From the NCBI RefSeq assembly GCF_029201545.1, contig NZ_CP104007.1:902501-966500 (forward strand): a stretch of 64,000 bases of DNA, written 5' to 3'. Shown piece after piece: positions 19,918 through 28,499 of the stretch; within the stretch, counting starts at the first letter, position 1, and every line of letters begins with the position of its first letter. This stretch comes from Devosia sp. FJ2-5-3. GTDB taxonomy: Bacteria > Pseudomonadota > Alphaproteobacteria > Rhizobiales > Devosiaceae. The notes beneath the pieces are model-generated. The model made no database searches. It was not told the origin of the DNA and saw only the letters and a program-made list of their open reading frames with translations. The translations under genes were made by a program, and so were the position numbers.

Positions 19918-22428
19918 ATGACACGTTTGACCCGGCGTACCTTCATCGCCTCCGTGCCGCCGCTGCTTGCGTCGACACAGATTCCCGCCTGGGCAGCACC
20001 GGCCTCAAATCTTGAATTGATTGCGGCGCAGAAGGGCGAGCCAGCCATCGTCAAACTGTATCGCCAGCTCGAGCGACTGACGTCCACCATGACGCTGATG
20101 ACGACAGGCGCGCATCCCGACGACGAGCCGAGCGGCATGCTGGCGGCGCTGCGCCACGTCTATGGCATTCACCCGGTGCTCTATTGCATTACGCGCGGCG
20201 AAGGCGGACAGAACGCCATCGGCCCGGAGCGCGGCTCGGTGCTGGGCGTGCTGCGCACGCGGGAAATGACCGAGGCTTCCCGCTCGCTCGACGCCTCGCT
20301 GGCCTTCGGCAGCCAGGGTCACCACGACCACATGCACGATTTCGGTTTCTCCAAGGACCCCAATGCGACCATCGATCGCTGGGGCCGCGACCGCGTCGTC
20401 GAGCGCATGACCTGGGCCGTCCGCCAGTACAAGCCCGACGCCATCATGAACTGCTTCCTCGATGTGGGCGGCCAGCATGGCCACCACCGCGCCGCCAATG
20501 TGGCGACCTTCATCGTGGCCGATCTTTCCGGCGACGAGACGCAATTTCCCGAGCAGATCGCGGCCGGGCTCAAGCCTTGGACCGTGCCCAAGATCTATCA
20601 GCCGGCATGGGGTGGTGGTGGCGGCGTCTATGACGACGAAACCCCGCCGCCGCCGACGACCCTGGTGGTCAAGGCGCCCGAGCGCGACCCGATCTCCGGC
20701 GCGACCTTCCCGCAGATGGGCGAGTGGTCCCGCTCCTGCCATCTGACTCAGGGCATGGGCAATTGGCGCCCCGCTCCGCAGACCGAGTGGCCGATCAATC
20801 TGAGCTGGGCCAGCATCGGTGAAGCGGGCAAGGCCGAGAGCGACATTCGCGAGGGCATCCTGGCGACGCTCGGCCAGATCGCCGAAGTCGATGGCCTGCC
20901 GGCTTCCGCCGCCGATGCCTTGCGCAATGCGCAGGGGCTGGTCGACGAAGCCGTGGATGATTATGGCGATCCAGTCGGGGTGACAGGCAAGCTGGTGGAA
21001 ATCGCCAAGGCCCTGGCCGAAGCCCGCAGGACGCTGCCGGTCGAGCTCGAAGCCAATATCGCCCATCGCCTCGATCGCAAGATCAAGGAGACCGATCTGG
21101 CGCTGGCCACGGCCGCAGGCATGCATATCCGCGCCTATACCGATGGCGGGGACCTGCATCCGGGCGACGAGATCGTGGTCAAGACGGTCGTCGATGCACC
21201 CGAGGCGGTCACCTTGTCCAAGGTGGAAGTGATTGCCCGCGAGGGGATTACCGGCGGTGAAAACACCGCGGATGGCGTTACCGTCACCGTGGCCGACAAT
21301 GCCGCGCTGACCAACCCGCTCAACGAGCAGTTCGACCCGCTCGGGGGCAATGGAGACGCCTTTGTGCGCCTGACGGCCGAGATCGATGGCCACCAGGCGG
21401 TGATCGATGTCGACCTCGAAGATGCGCTGCGGGTGCTGCCCGAGGCGTCGCTCGAGCTCAAGCCGGATGCGGTGGTGTTCAACACCCAGACCGAGATCAA
21501 TCCAGTCGAAATGACGGCTGTCGTTTCGGGCGGTACGATTGCCGATCTCGATTTCGACCTGCCAGCAGGCTGGACGATGCGCGCCAATGGCGAGGGCAGC
21601 GAGGCCGGAACATTCGACCTGACGCCGCCGACTGACCTCGGCACGACGCGGATCACCATCTCGCCAAAGCTGCTCGGCAAGCAGGCCTATGCGATCAACG
21701 TCTTCAGCTATCCTCATATCGGACGTTCTGTCGTGCCGACCGAGGTGGCGGTGCCGGTGCAGTCGGTCGAGGCGATCATCCCGGAAGGCAAGATCGGCTA
21801 TATCGGTGGCGGCAACGACAATGTCGCGATCTGGCTCAAGCGCCTTGGGGTGGACCTCAAGGAACTGACCCCGGCCGATATGGAAGCGGGCGCCTATCGC
21901 AATCTCGATACGCTCGTGGTCGGCATCTTCTCGTTCGGGCGCCGGCAGGACCTCGTGGCGGCCCTGCGGGGCGTGCATGAATGGGTGCGCAATGGCGGGC
22001 ATCTGGTGACGCTTTACCACCGTCCCTCGGACGGCTGGGACAGCGAGACCGTGCCGCTGGCCTATCTCAAGATCGGCACGCCCTCGATCCGCTATCGCGT
22101 GACCGATGCCAAGGCGCCGGTGGAAGCGCTGGTGCCGGACCATCCGCTGCTGAACTATCCCAACACGATCGGGCCCGAGGATTGGGCCGGCTGGGACAAG
22201 GAACGCGGGCTCTATTTCGCTTCGGAATGGGGCGAGGCCTATGTGCCGCTGCTGGCGATGAGCGATGCGGGCGAAGAGCCTCTGACCGGGTCACTGCTGT
22301 CTGCAGAGATCGGCGAGGGGCGCCACACCCACACCAGCCTCGTGCTGCATCACCAGCTCGACAAGCTGACCCCGGGCGCTTTCCGCATCATGGCCAATCT
22401 GATCCAGCCGGCCAAGCGCAAGGATTGA
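19918..22428 (+). CDS. exported PIG-L (LmbE-type) deacetylase with fused C-terminal domain
   Basis: Predicted zinc-dependent N-deacetylase, 836 residues. The leader has TRRTFIAS followed by a hydrophobic stretch ending AWAAP, a probable Tat signal, so the enzyme should act in the periplasm. The catalytic motif AHPDDE is at 65-70 and the third zinc-ligand region HGHH at 187-190. Beyond about residue 300 it is far longer than simple PIG-L proteins: a beta-rich middle, then a C-terminal domain with GYIGGGNDNV and GHLVTLYHRPSDGW that resembles a glutamine-amidotransferase-like fold. The ATG at 19918 follows AAGGAGAGG; an upstream in-frame GTG at 19891 is less likely. It probably removes acetyl groups from an extracytoplasmic amino-sugar compound. 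Confidence 0.85.
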   Translation: MTRLTRRTFIASVPPLLASTQIPAWAAPASNLELIAAQKGEPAIVKLYRQLERLTSTMTLMTTGAHPDDEPSGMLAALRHVYGIHPVLYCITRGEGGQNAIGPERGSVLGVLRTREMTEASRSLDASLAFGSQGHHDHMHDFGFSKDPNATIDRWGRDRVVERMTWAVRQYKPDAIMNCFLDVGGQHGHHRAANVATFIVADLSGDETQFPEQIAAGLKPWTVPKIYQPAWGGGGGVYDDETPPPPTTLVVKAPERDPISGATFPQMGEWSRSCHLTQGMGNWRPAPQTEWPINLSWASIGEAGKAESDIREGILATLGQIAEVDGLPASAADALRNAQGLVDEAVDDYGDPVGVTGKLVEIAKALAEARRTLPVELEANIAHRLDRKIKETDLALATAAGMHIRAYTDGGDLHPGDEIVVKTVVDAPEAVTLSKVEVIAREGITGGENTADGVTVTVADNAALTNPLNEQFDPLGGNGDAFVRLTAEIDGHQAVIDVDLEDALRVLPEASLELKPDAVVFNTQTEINPVEMTAVVSGGTIADLDFDLPAGWTMRANGEGSEAGTFDLTPPTDLGTTRITISPKLLGKQAYAINVFSYPHIGRSVVPTEVAVPVQSVEAIIPEGKIGYIGGGNDNVAIWLKRLGVDLKELTPADMEAGAYRNLDTLVVGIFSFGRRQDLVAALRGVHEWVRNGGHLVTLYHRPSDGWDSETVPLAYLKIGTPSIRYRVTDAKAPVEALVPDHPLLNYPNTIGPEDWAGWDKERGLYFASEWGEAYVPLLAMSDAGEEPLTGSLLSAEIGEGRHTHTSLVLHHQLDKLTPGAFRIMANLIQPAKRKD

Positions 22429-22494
22429 TCCCCCAACGGTTCGCGCTTGCCTCCCGGGCGCGAACCACAAGGCCGCACCCCCAGGCGGCTGAAA

Positions 22495-22523
22495 CCCCCG
22501 GTCCTCGTGGCCGGGGGCTTTTT
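22495..22523 (+). terminator. rho-independent terminator after the exported PIG-L gene
   Basis: CCCCCGG / CCGGGGG 7-bp stem with a 9-base loop, then C and five Ts (22519-22523). It lies 67 bases after the deacetylase stop. Its T-run overlaps the stop codon of the convergent EamA gene, which may use the same hairpin less efficiently. Confidence 0.8.
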
Positions 22524-23385
22524 ATTGGGGCGTGTTCTGGCTGCGCCGGTCGAGGCGGGTTGTGAGCACGAGCGCCGCGATGATGATGGCGATGCCGGCA
22601 AAAGTGGTGGGAGCGGGGACTTCGCCGAAGGCGAGGAAGCCGGCGAGGCTGGCCAGTACGATGGACAGATAATGGAACGGGGCGAGCCTATTGGCCGGGC
22701 TCGACTGATAGGCGCGCAGATAACAATATTGGCCGATCTGGGCGAGGACGCCGATGGCAAGGAGAAGAGGCCAGTCGGCTGTGGTCACGGGTTGCCAGAC
22801 CCAGAGGGCGGGGAGGGCCGTAAAGAGCGTCAGCCCGACCGTGTAAAAGACCATGAGGACGGTGGTGTTTTCGCCGGCGAGGGCCCGGGTCTGTACGGTG
22901 GCGAGCGAGCCGAAGACGACCATGGCGAGGGCGGCGAGGAGCCCGAAATCCCAGGAGATTTCGCTGGGGCCGACCATGATCAGCACGCCGACAAAGCCGA
23001 TGCAGGCGCCGATCCAGCGCCAGGGGCCGGAGCGTTCGCCGAGCATGAAAGTGGCGAGCGCCAGCACGACCAGCGGGCGCATGAAGCCGATGGCGTTGAC
23101 GAGCGCCAGGGGCAGGGCCGTCAGCGCGGCGAAATTGGCATTGAGGGCGAGCGTGTTGCAGAGCACGCGAAAGCCATGGCGGCTCCATTGGCGGGTGGTG
23201 CGCAGGGCATGGCGATGGCGCCAGGCCAGCGGCAGCACGCTGACGAGGCCGATCAGCGAGCGGATGAAGACCATCTGCACCGCCGGATAGCTCGCCCCGC
23301 CGAGCTTGACCAGAACGGTCATGATGGTGACGAGCACCATGTCGCTGAGGAGCCAGGCGACAGCGAGGCGCGATGGGGCGGGCAT
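22522..23385 (-). CDS. EamA/DMT superfamily transporter
   Basis: Integral membrane protein of 287 residues with ten hydrophobic segments in two EamA repeats; the second repeat contains RSGPWRWIGACIGFVGVLIM. The frame is open upstream to 23580, but the ATG at 23385 starts directly with the first helix (LAVAWLLSDMVLVTIMTVL) and is 5 bases after the PIG-L stop, so it is preferred. It is the third gene of the ROK-PIG-L-EamA operon. DMT proteins usually export or exchange small metabolites; here it might move a product such as acetate or an amino sugar, which is speculation. Confidence 0.85.
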   Translation of the reverse strand: MPAPSRLAVAWLLSDMVLVTIMTVLVKLGGASYPAVQMVFIRSLIGLVSVLPLAWRHRHALRTTRQWSRHGFRVLCNTLALNANFAALTALPLALVNAIGFMRPLVVLALATFMLGERSGPWRWIGACIGFVGVLIMVGPSEISWDFGLLAALAMVVFGSLATVQTRALAGENTTVLMVFYTVGLTLFTALPALWVWQPVTTADWPLLLAIGVLAQIGQYCYLRAYQSSPANRLAPFHYLSIVLASLAGFLAFGEVPAPTTFAGIAIIIAALVLTTRLDRRSQNTPQ

Positions 23386-23390
23386 AGGTT

Positions 23391-25730
23391 TCAGGCCGAT
23401 TGCAGAAGATTTGCCATGAGCCGGAAGGCGCCGGAGACGAGCTTGTCCATCTGGTGATGGAGCACGAGGCTCGTATGGGTGTGGCGGCCATCGCCGATTT
23501 TTGCCGAGAGCAGGGAGCCGGTGAGAGGGGCTTCGCCGGCGTCGCTCATGGACAAAAGCGGGGTGTAGGCGCTGTCCCATGAGGAGGCGAAGTAGAGGCC
23601 GCGTTCCTTGTCCCAGCTCTCGAAATCGGCCGCAGTGATTCGGTTTGGGCCGGCGAACAGGGGGTGGTCGGGGGCGATCATTGTGACGGGGGCGGCCGGA
23701 TTGGTGACGCGCCAGCGGAGGGAGGGGCTGCCGATAGTGAGGGGGAGCGGCGGCGTTGTCTGGGGCTGCCAGCCGTCGGCGGGGCGATGATAGAGGGTGA
23801 CGAGATGACCACCGGCGCTGACAAAGGCGTGGAGGCGCGCCGTGGCGGCGGCGAGGTCGGGGCGGGTGCCGAAGGCGAAGATGCCGACCACGATGGTGTC
23901 GAAGCGCGCGAGATCGCCCGAGAAGGCATCGGCGTCGAGGAGGGTTACGTCGGCGCCGATGCGCTCGAGCCAGAGGCCGACATTGTCGGCGCCCCCGCCG
24001 ATATAGCCGATGCGGGTTTTCGGGAGGGCGAGATCGAGGGCGAGGATGTCGAGGGCTTGCGGGCGCACGAAGCGGGTGCGGCCGATATGGGGATAGGCGA
24101 TGGGGGTCAGCGCATAGGCCTGTTGTCCGTCGATGCAGATCGGGAGGCTGTGGCGGCCCGGGGCGAGATTTTCCGCCGGGGTGAGGGTGAGGCCGGTGTC
24201 GGTGGGGGTGATGGCGAGGCCCGGCACGGGGGGGAGGGTCAGCGCGCTCGGTTTTGCGCCCTTGATGGCGACGTATTGCGAATTGGTCGCGCCCTTGGGG
24301 ATGATCAGGGCGCTGGGGCCGACGGACAGCGCGTGGGCCGGGTCGATGGCGAGCGGTTCTTCGGTGTCGAGGGAGAAGCTGATGTCCTCGCCGCCGATAT
24401 GTGCGGTCACTTCAAGGGACAAAAGACCGTTGCCGCCGAGACTTTGCCAGTCGGGATGGAAGGGATTGCCGATGGGGGCGTCGGCGCCGGCTGCGATGGC
24501 GAGCGTCGTGCGGCCGTTCTCGAGGGTGATCGCTGCCGGTGCCGAAATGGCGGGGTGGGCGCGGGGGGAGATGGTGAGCGCGCCGGCAAGGCCGGTTTCG
24601 GCTTCGACGACGAGGTCGACGGAATTGCCCGGCGTGAGGCTTGGCGATGTGAAGGCGGCGGAGATGTCGATGCCGGCGGCGAGGGACAGGGCGGCGTCGA
24701 TTTCGCGCAGTTTTCGCGTCAGGCGGTGGGCGTGTTCGGGGGCGATCGTCGCGCTGGCTGCGGTGAGGGCGCGGCGGGCTTTGGCGAGTGCAGCGATGAG
24801 GGGTTGAGCGTGTGGGAAGGCGGCGATGGCCGTTCCGATGGCGGCGTCGGCCTCGGCGAGGGCGGGATGGTCCCCGAGATCGGCGAGGCGCGTGGGGAGG
24901 CCGTCGAAAACGCTGGACTCGGCGCTGCTGCCAACGAGATGGAGGGGCCATCTCGTCTGGGCCGGGTGGCGCCAGAACCCCATGTTCTGGCTGGCGTGAT
25001 AGGCGCGGGACACTTCGCCGAGACGGCCAAAGCTCATGCCGGTGACGGGGTCGCTGTCGTTTGCGATCACTTCCGTGGTCATCGGCGGCGGGCGGACTTC
25101 GTCGTCATAATAGCCATTGTCGCCGCCCGACCAGGCCGGGAGATAGTATTTTGCAACCCGCCACGGGGTGAAGCCCTCGGTGATGTAAGCGGGGTCGGCG
25201 GCGAGGGCGAGGGCGCGCTCGGCGGCCTCGGTCATGGCGCGGTGGTGGCCATGCTGGCCGGGCACGTCGAGAAAGGTCGGGATGACGATATCGGGGCGGA
25301 ACTGGCGATAGGCGCGCACGAGGCGCTCGATGGTGCGGTCCTCGCCCCAGCGGCCGAGCGTGTCGGGGCCGGATTTGGAGAAGCCGAAATCGTGGACCGG
25401 GTCGTCCGGGCCGTGGCCGAGCCAGGCGATGTCGGCATCGATGGCGCGCGCGGCTTCCTCCATCTCGCGGCTGCGCATGATTCCAAGCGGACCCTGGCGT
25501 TCGGGGCCGAGAATGTTCTGGCCGCCTTCGCCGCGGGTGGAGCAGGCGACGATGATTCGCACGCCATGCTGGTGGCGGAGGGTCGCGAGCATCTCGTTGT
25601 GCTCGTCGTCGGGATGGGCGCCGGTATTCATCACGCCGATCGTGGAGCGCAGGCGCCCAAGGGCACGGTGAAGCGCAACGAGGCGGGGCTGGGCAGCGCG
25701 GCGGCGCAGGCGATCACGATCTGGCAGCAT
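23391..25730 (-). CDS. PIG-L (LmbE-type) deacetylase paralogue without signal peptide
   Basis: Paralogue of the protein at 19918, 779 residues, collinear over its whole length: AHPDDE at 38-43, GQHGHHRAM as third zinc-ligand region, the same beta-rich middle and the same C-terminal domain (GYIGGGADNV; GHLVTLYHRPADGW). The two proteins end almost identically (LTGSLLSA, then HTHTSLVLHHQ). Unlike its partner it begins MLPDRDRLRRRAA with no leader, and no in-frame start exists upstream, so it is probably cytoplasmic. It starts 23 bases after the ROK stop without a clear ribosome site. Together the pair could deacetylate before and after import. Confidence 0.83.
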   Translation of the reverse strand: MLPDRDRLRRRAAQPRLVALHRALGRLRSTIGVMNTGAHPDDEHNEMLATLRHQHGVRIIVACSTRGEGGQNILGPERQGPLGIMRSREMEEAARAIDADIAWLGHGPDDPVHDFGFSKSGPDTLGRWGEDRTIERLVRAYRQFRPDIVIPTFLDVPGQHGHHRAMTEAAERALALAADPAYITEGFTPWRVAKYYLPAWSGGDNGYYDDEVRPPPMTTEVIANDSDPVTGMSFGRLGEVSRAYHASQNMGFWRHPAQTRWPLHLVGSSAESSVFDGLPTRLADLGDHPALAEADAAIGTAIAAFPHAQPLIAALAKARRALTAASATIAPEHAHRLTRKLREIDAALSLAAGIDISAAFTSPSLTPGNSVDLVVEAETGLAGALTISPRAHPAISAPAAITLENGRTTLAIAAGADAPIGNPFHPDWQSLGGNGLLSLEVTAHIGGEDISFSLDTEEPLAIDPAHALSVGPSALIIPKGATNSQYVAIKGAKPSALTLPPVPGLAITPTDTGLTLTPAENLAPGRHSLPICIDGQQAYALTPIAYPHIGRTRFVRPQALDILALDLALPKTRIGYIGGGADNVGLWLERIGADVTLLDADAFSGDLARFDTIVVGIFAFGTRPDLAAATARLHAFVSAGGHLVTLYHRPADGWQPQTTPPLPLTIGSPSLRWRVTNPAAPVTMIAPDHPLFAGPNRITAADFESWDKERGLYFASSWDSAYTPLLSMSDAGEAPLTGSLLSAKIGDGRHTHTSLVLHHQMDKLVSGAFRLMANLLQSA

Positions 25731-25753
25731 GACGAAAGTCCGGTAGTTGAGTG

Positions 25754-26977
25754 TCAGGTGGCGGGGCCGGCGACGCTGAGGTGCGGCGAGACCGTGTCGA
25801 GCAGCGGCAGGGCGGCGGCGCCGAGGGCGGCGGTGAGGCGGCCGGTCTGGCCCCGGATGACGCGGGGCAGGGTGCGCTGCTGGCGGGTGGCGACGGAAAC
25901 CGGCAGGGGGTCGAGGGCGGCGATCACCGCCTCGAGCACCGAATCGGGCAGGCCGCCACCGAAGATGACGGTTTCGGGGTCGAAGATGTTTTCCAGCATG
26001 GCGACGGTGGGGGCGAGGTAGTCGGCCGCCATGGCGATCCAGTCGAGCAGGGTCTTGTCGCCCTCGTCATGGAGCTTCTGGATATCCTCGACAGTGGCGG
26101 CATAGATGCCGGCCATGGCGAGGCGCTCGCGCAGGGCGAAGACGGAGACGAAGCGCTCGAGCGCGCCCGCCGGGCCATAGCGAGTGGCGCCATTGCGCGG
26201 CACGAGCCCGACATGGCCGATTTCGCCCGCATTGCCAAAGGCGCCGCGCAGGGGGCGACCGTCCTGGATAACACCGAGGCCGAGGCCGACGCCGAAATAG
26301 AGATAGCAGAACGAGCCCAATTGGCGGCCGGCGCCATAGAGACGTTCGCCGACGACGGCGGCGGTCGCGTCGTTTTCGACCACGACATGCTGGCCGGTTG
26401 CCTTGGCGAAAAGGGCGACAGGATCGACGCCGGTCCAGCCGGGCAACGTCGCCGGGCCGACCGAACTCATGCCTTCAACCTCGAAGGGGCCGGGCATGAC
26501 GATGCCGAGGCCGAGCAATTTGCTGCGGTCGGCACCGAGCGAGGCTTCGAGGCGCGCGACTTCCTTGGCGACGAGGCCGGGCACGATGTCGGGGCTGGCG
26601 TCGGTGAGGGGGATGGTGGACTGGCCGCGAATGCCGCCGGAGAGATCGAGGAGCGCGGTGACCATGTGGTCGGCAGCGATTTCGACCCCGGCGGTGAGCG
26701 GGCCGTCGGGATTGACGGCGAACTGGATTGGCGGCTGGCCGCGACCCGAGCGCAGGCGACCGAGCTCGATAAGCAGGCCCTCAGAGAGCAGTTCTTCCAC
26801 GATATTGGCAACGGCCTGCGGGGTGAGGCGAGCGCGGCGGGCAATCTCCGTGCGGCCGAGGTGCTCGTGCATGCGGATGACTTCGAGGACGACGCGGCGA
26901 TTATGCGCGCGGTTGCGCTCGGGGTTCGAGCCGATGGCCACGCGCTGGCGCAATTCCGATTTCGTGCGGCCGTTCAA
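25754..26977 (-). CDS. ROK family transcriptional regulator
   Basis: Repressor of the NagC/XylR type, 407 residues. The N-terminal winged helix (about residues 20-80, TEIARRARLTPQAVANIVEELL) is followed by a sugar-kinase-like ROK domain with ENDATAA and GNAGEIGHVG. The usual zinc-binding CxCGxxGCxE motif is replaced by TRYGPAGALE, so the three cysteines are missing. It is divergent from the amino-sugar importer operon. A -35-like TTGAGT of its own promoter lies inside the AT-rich operator at 27024-27043, implying autorepression. The inducer is probably an amino-sugar or its phosphate, judged from nagB downstream. Confidence 0.88.
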   Translation of the reverse strand: MNGRTKSELRQRVAIGSNPERNRAHNRRVVLEVIRMHEHLGRTEIARRARLTPQAVANIVEELLSEGLLIELGRLRSGRGQPPIQFAVNPDGPLTAGVEIAADHMVTALLDLSGGIRGQSTIPLTDASPDIVPGLVAKEVARLEASLGADRSKLLGLGIVMPGPFEVEGMSSVGPATLPGWTGVDPVALFAKATGQHVVVENDATAAVVGERLYGAGRQLGSFCYLYFGVGLGLGVIQDGRPLRGAFGNAGEIGHVGLVPRNGATRYGPAGALERFVSVFALRERLAMAGIYAATVEDIQKLHDEGDKTLLDWIAMAADYLAPTVAMLENIFDPETVIFGGGLPDSVLEAVIAALDPLPVSVATRQQRTLPRVIRGQTGRLTAALGAAALPLLDTVSPHLSVAGPAT

Positions 26978-27023
26978 TGTGATGCCCTCCCCTATCCTGT
27001 CGCTAACGATAGAACGGGGACAA

Positions 27024-27043
27024 AATAACTCAAGTAGATTATT
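27024..27043. promoter_or_regulatory. candidate ROK operator AATAACTCAAGTAGATTATT
   Basis: AATAA...TTATT dyad of 20 bases between the divergent ROK and importer operons, resembling the AT-rich NagC/Mlc type of site. On the minus strand it covers TTGAGT (27033-27028), with TATCGT 16 bases downstream (27011-27006), the likely ROK promoter. On the plus strand it ends 3 bases before TTGACA (27047-27052), the likely importer -35. The same site recurs at 19815-19839. Confidence 0.65.
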
Positions 27044-27155
27044 TTATTGACAGGCCCCGCTGATCTGTTCGACGCTAAGGACAGCTAGGCGGGAGTCCGC
27101 CTCAGGCTCGGAGAGAGGGCTGTCGCAGGGTTCGACGGCCATACGGAGGAAAAGA

Positions 27156-28394
27156 ATGCTCACCAAGGCAAAATTGGCCGGGCTCGTCGCCGGCGTCAGC
27201 TTCCTGGCGATGGGTGCCGCCCAGGCAGTGGAAATCGAATATTGGCAGTATGTGTTCGACAGCCGTATCCAGGCCATGGATCAGCTGATCGCCAAGTTCC
27301 AGGAAGCCAATCCGGACATCACCGTCAAGCACACGACCTTCCCCTATGCCGACTACCAGACGCGCGTCGTCGCGGCCAAGGTCGCAGGGCAGGGTCCCGA
27401 TGTCGTGCAGCTGTTCTATGGCTGGACCGACCAGTTCGTGAATGGCGGGCTGATCCAGCCGCTCGATCCGGCCGTGTTCCCGCATGACGAGATCGAATCC
27501 GAATTCTTCCCCATCGTTTCGGCAATGAAGCGCGGCGAAGACTATTATGGCCTGCCGACGGCCGTTCGTTCGCTCGCCCTGTTCTACAACAAGGCGCTGT
27601 TTGCCGAAGCCGGTATCGAGCCGCCGACCAATCTCGAGGAATTCCTCGCGGCTGCCGAGGCCACCACCAAGCGCGACGGTAGCGGCAATATCACCACTGC
27701 CGGCATCACGCTCGACATGGCCGGCCAGGACCACCACTGGTGGCGCGAGGCTCTCGTGCGCCAGAACGGCGGCGTGCCTTATGACGCCGAAGGCAATGTG
27801 GCCTATAACGACGCCGCCGGTGCTGCTGCGCTGAAGTTCTACACCGACCTTCAGACCGAACAGAATGTCGGCCTCGTTGGCTTCATGGATGAAGGCCAGG
27901 CCGCATTCCGCGCCGGTCTTGCTGCCATGACCATCGACGGCACGTTCCGCCTCGGCGCCTTTGCCGGCAACCCGTTCGAATGGGGTGTCGTCGAGCTGCC
28001 GGCCGACGCCAACGGCATGCGCTCGAACTATTCGAGCTATTTCGCCAACGGCATCGGTGCGACCGCTGAGGGCGAAGAGCTCGAAGCGGCCCAGAAGTTC
28101 CTCAAGTACATCTCCTCGCCCGAGGCGATGGAAATCTGGCTCAACACCGTTGGTGAGCTTCCGGCTCGCCGCGACGTGGCGCTGACCGAGGCGAATCTGG
28201 CCGATCCAATTCGTGCGCCTTTCCTCAAGGGTCTCGAATACGCCCAGACCACGCGCTTCTACGACGAAGCGGCCCAGCGCCAGACTGCGATCGACATGGT
28301 CAATCGCGTGCTGCTCGAAGGCCAGTCGATCGAGGATTCGCTGGCCCAGGCTGCACAGGCCGAGCAGGCGATCATCGACGCCGGTCGCCAGTAA
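27156..28394 (+). CDS. CUT1 extracellular sugar-binding protein, system D
   Basis: Periplasmic SBP_bac_1 protein, 412 residues, with a Sec signal peptide of about 24 residues (LVAGVSFLAMGAAQA). The mature N-terminus VEIEYWQYVFDSRIQAMDQL and the VAAKVAGQGPDVVQLF region are typical. Ribosome site GGAGGAAAAG. It is the first gene of the long operon that ends in nagB, so its ligand is probably an amino-sugar or amino-sugar conjugate. The codon choice is more regular and C-ending than in neighbouring genes, which suggests high expression. Confidence 0.92.
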   Translation: MLTKAKLAGLVAGVSFLAMGAAQAVEIEYWQYVFDSRIQAMDQLIAKFQEANPDITVKHTTFPYADYQTRVVAAKVAGQGPDVVQLFYGWTDQFVNGGLIQPLDPAVFPHDEIESEFFPIVSAMKRGEDYYGLPTAVRSLALFYNKALFAEAGIEPPTNLEEFLAAAEATTKRDGSGNITTAGITLDMAGQDHHWWREALVRQNGGVPYDAEGNVAYNDAAGAAALKFYTDLQTEQNVGLVGFMDEGQAAFRAGLAAMTIDGTFRLGAFAGNPFEWGVVELPADANGMRSNYSSYFANGIGATAEGEELEAAQKFLKYISSPEAMEIWLNTVGELPARRDVALTEANLADPIRAPFLKGLEYAQTTRFYDEAAQRQTAIDMVNRVLLEGQSIEDSLAQAAQAEQAIIDAGRQ

Positions 28395-28413
28395 GCAGGC
28401 TCCCCGACTTTTC

Positions 28414-28439
28414 TCCGCTCCGGCTCGCGCCGGGGCGGA
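28414..28439. repeat. stem-loop after the system D binding-protein gene
   Basis: TCCGCTCCGGC and GCCGGGGCGGA pair over 11 positions (one G-T pair) with a TCGC loop, 19 bases after the binding-protein stop. There is no terminating T-run. It is the third of four such hairpins placed right after a binding-protein gene in this window. Confidence 0.6.
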
Positions 28440-28499
28440 AAGCGGGATCAATTGCCAGGGCCCCCCAAGGGAGCCCCGGCTAAACGCGCAGGAGCGAAA

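Noticed and set aside
20005..22143. Open antisense frame of about 710 codons opposite the exported PIG-L gene.
   Set aside because: The sense strand encodes a protein with a signal peptide, zinc motifs and a ribosome site; the antisense frame has none.
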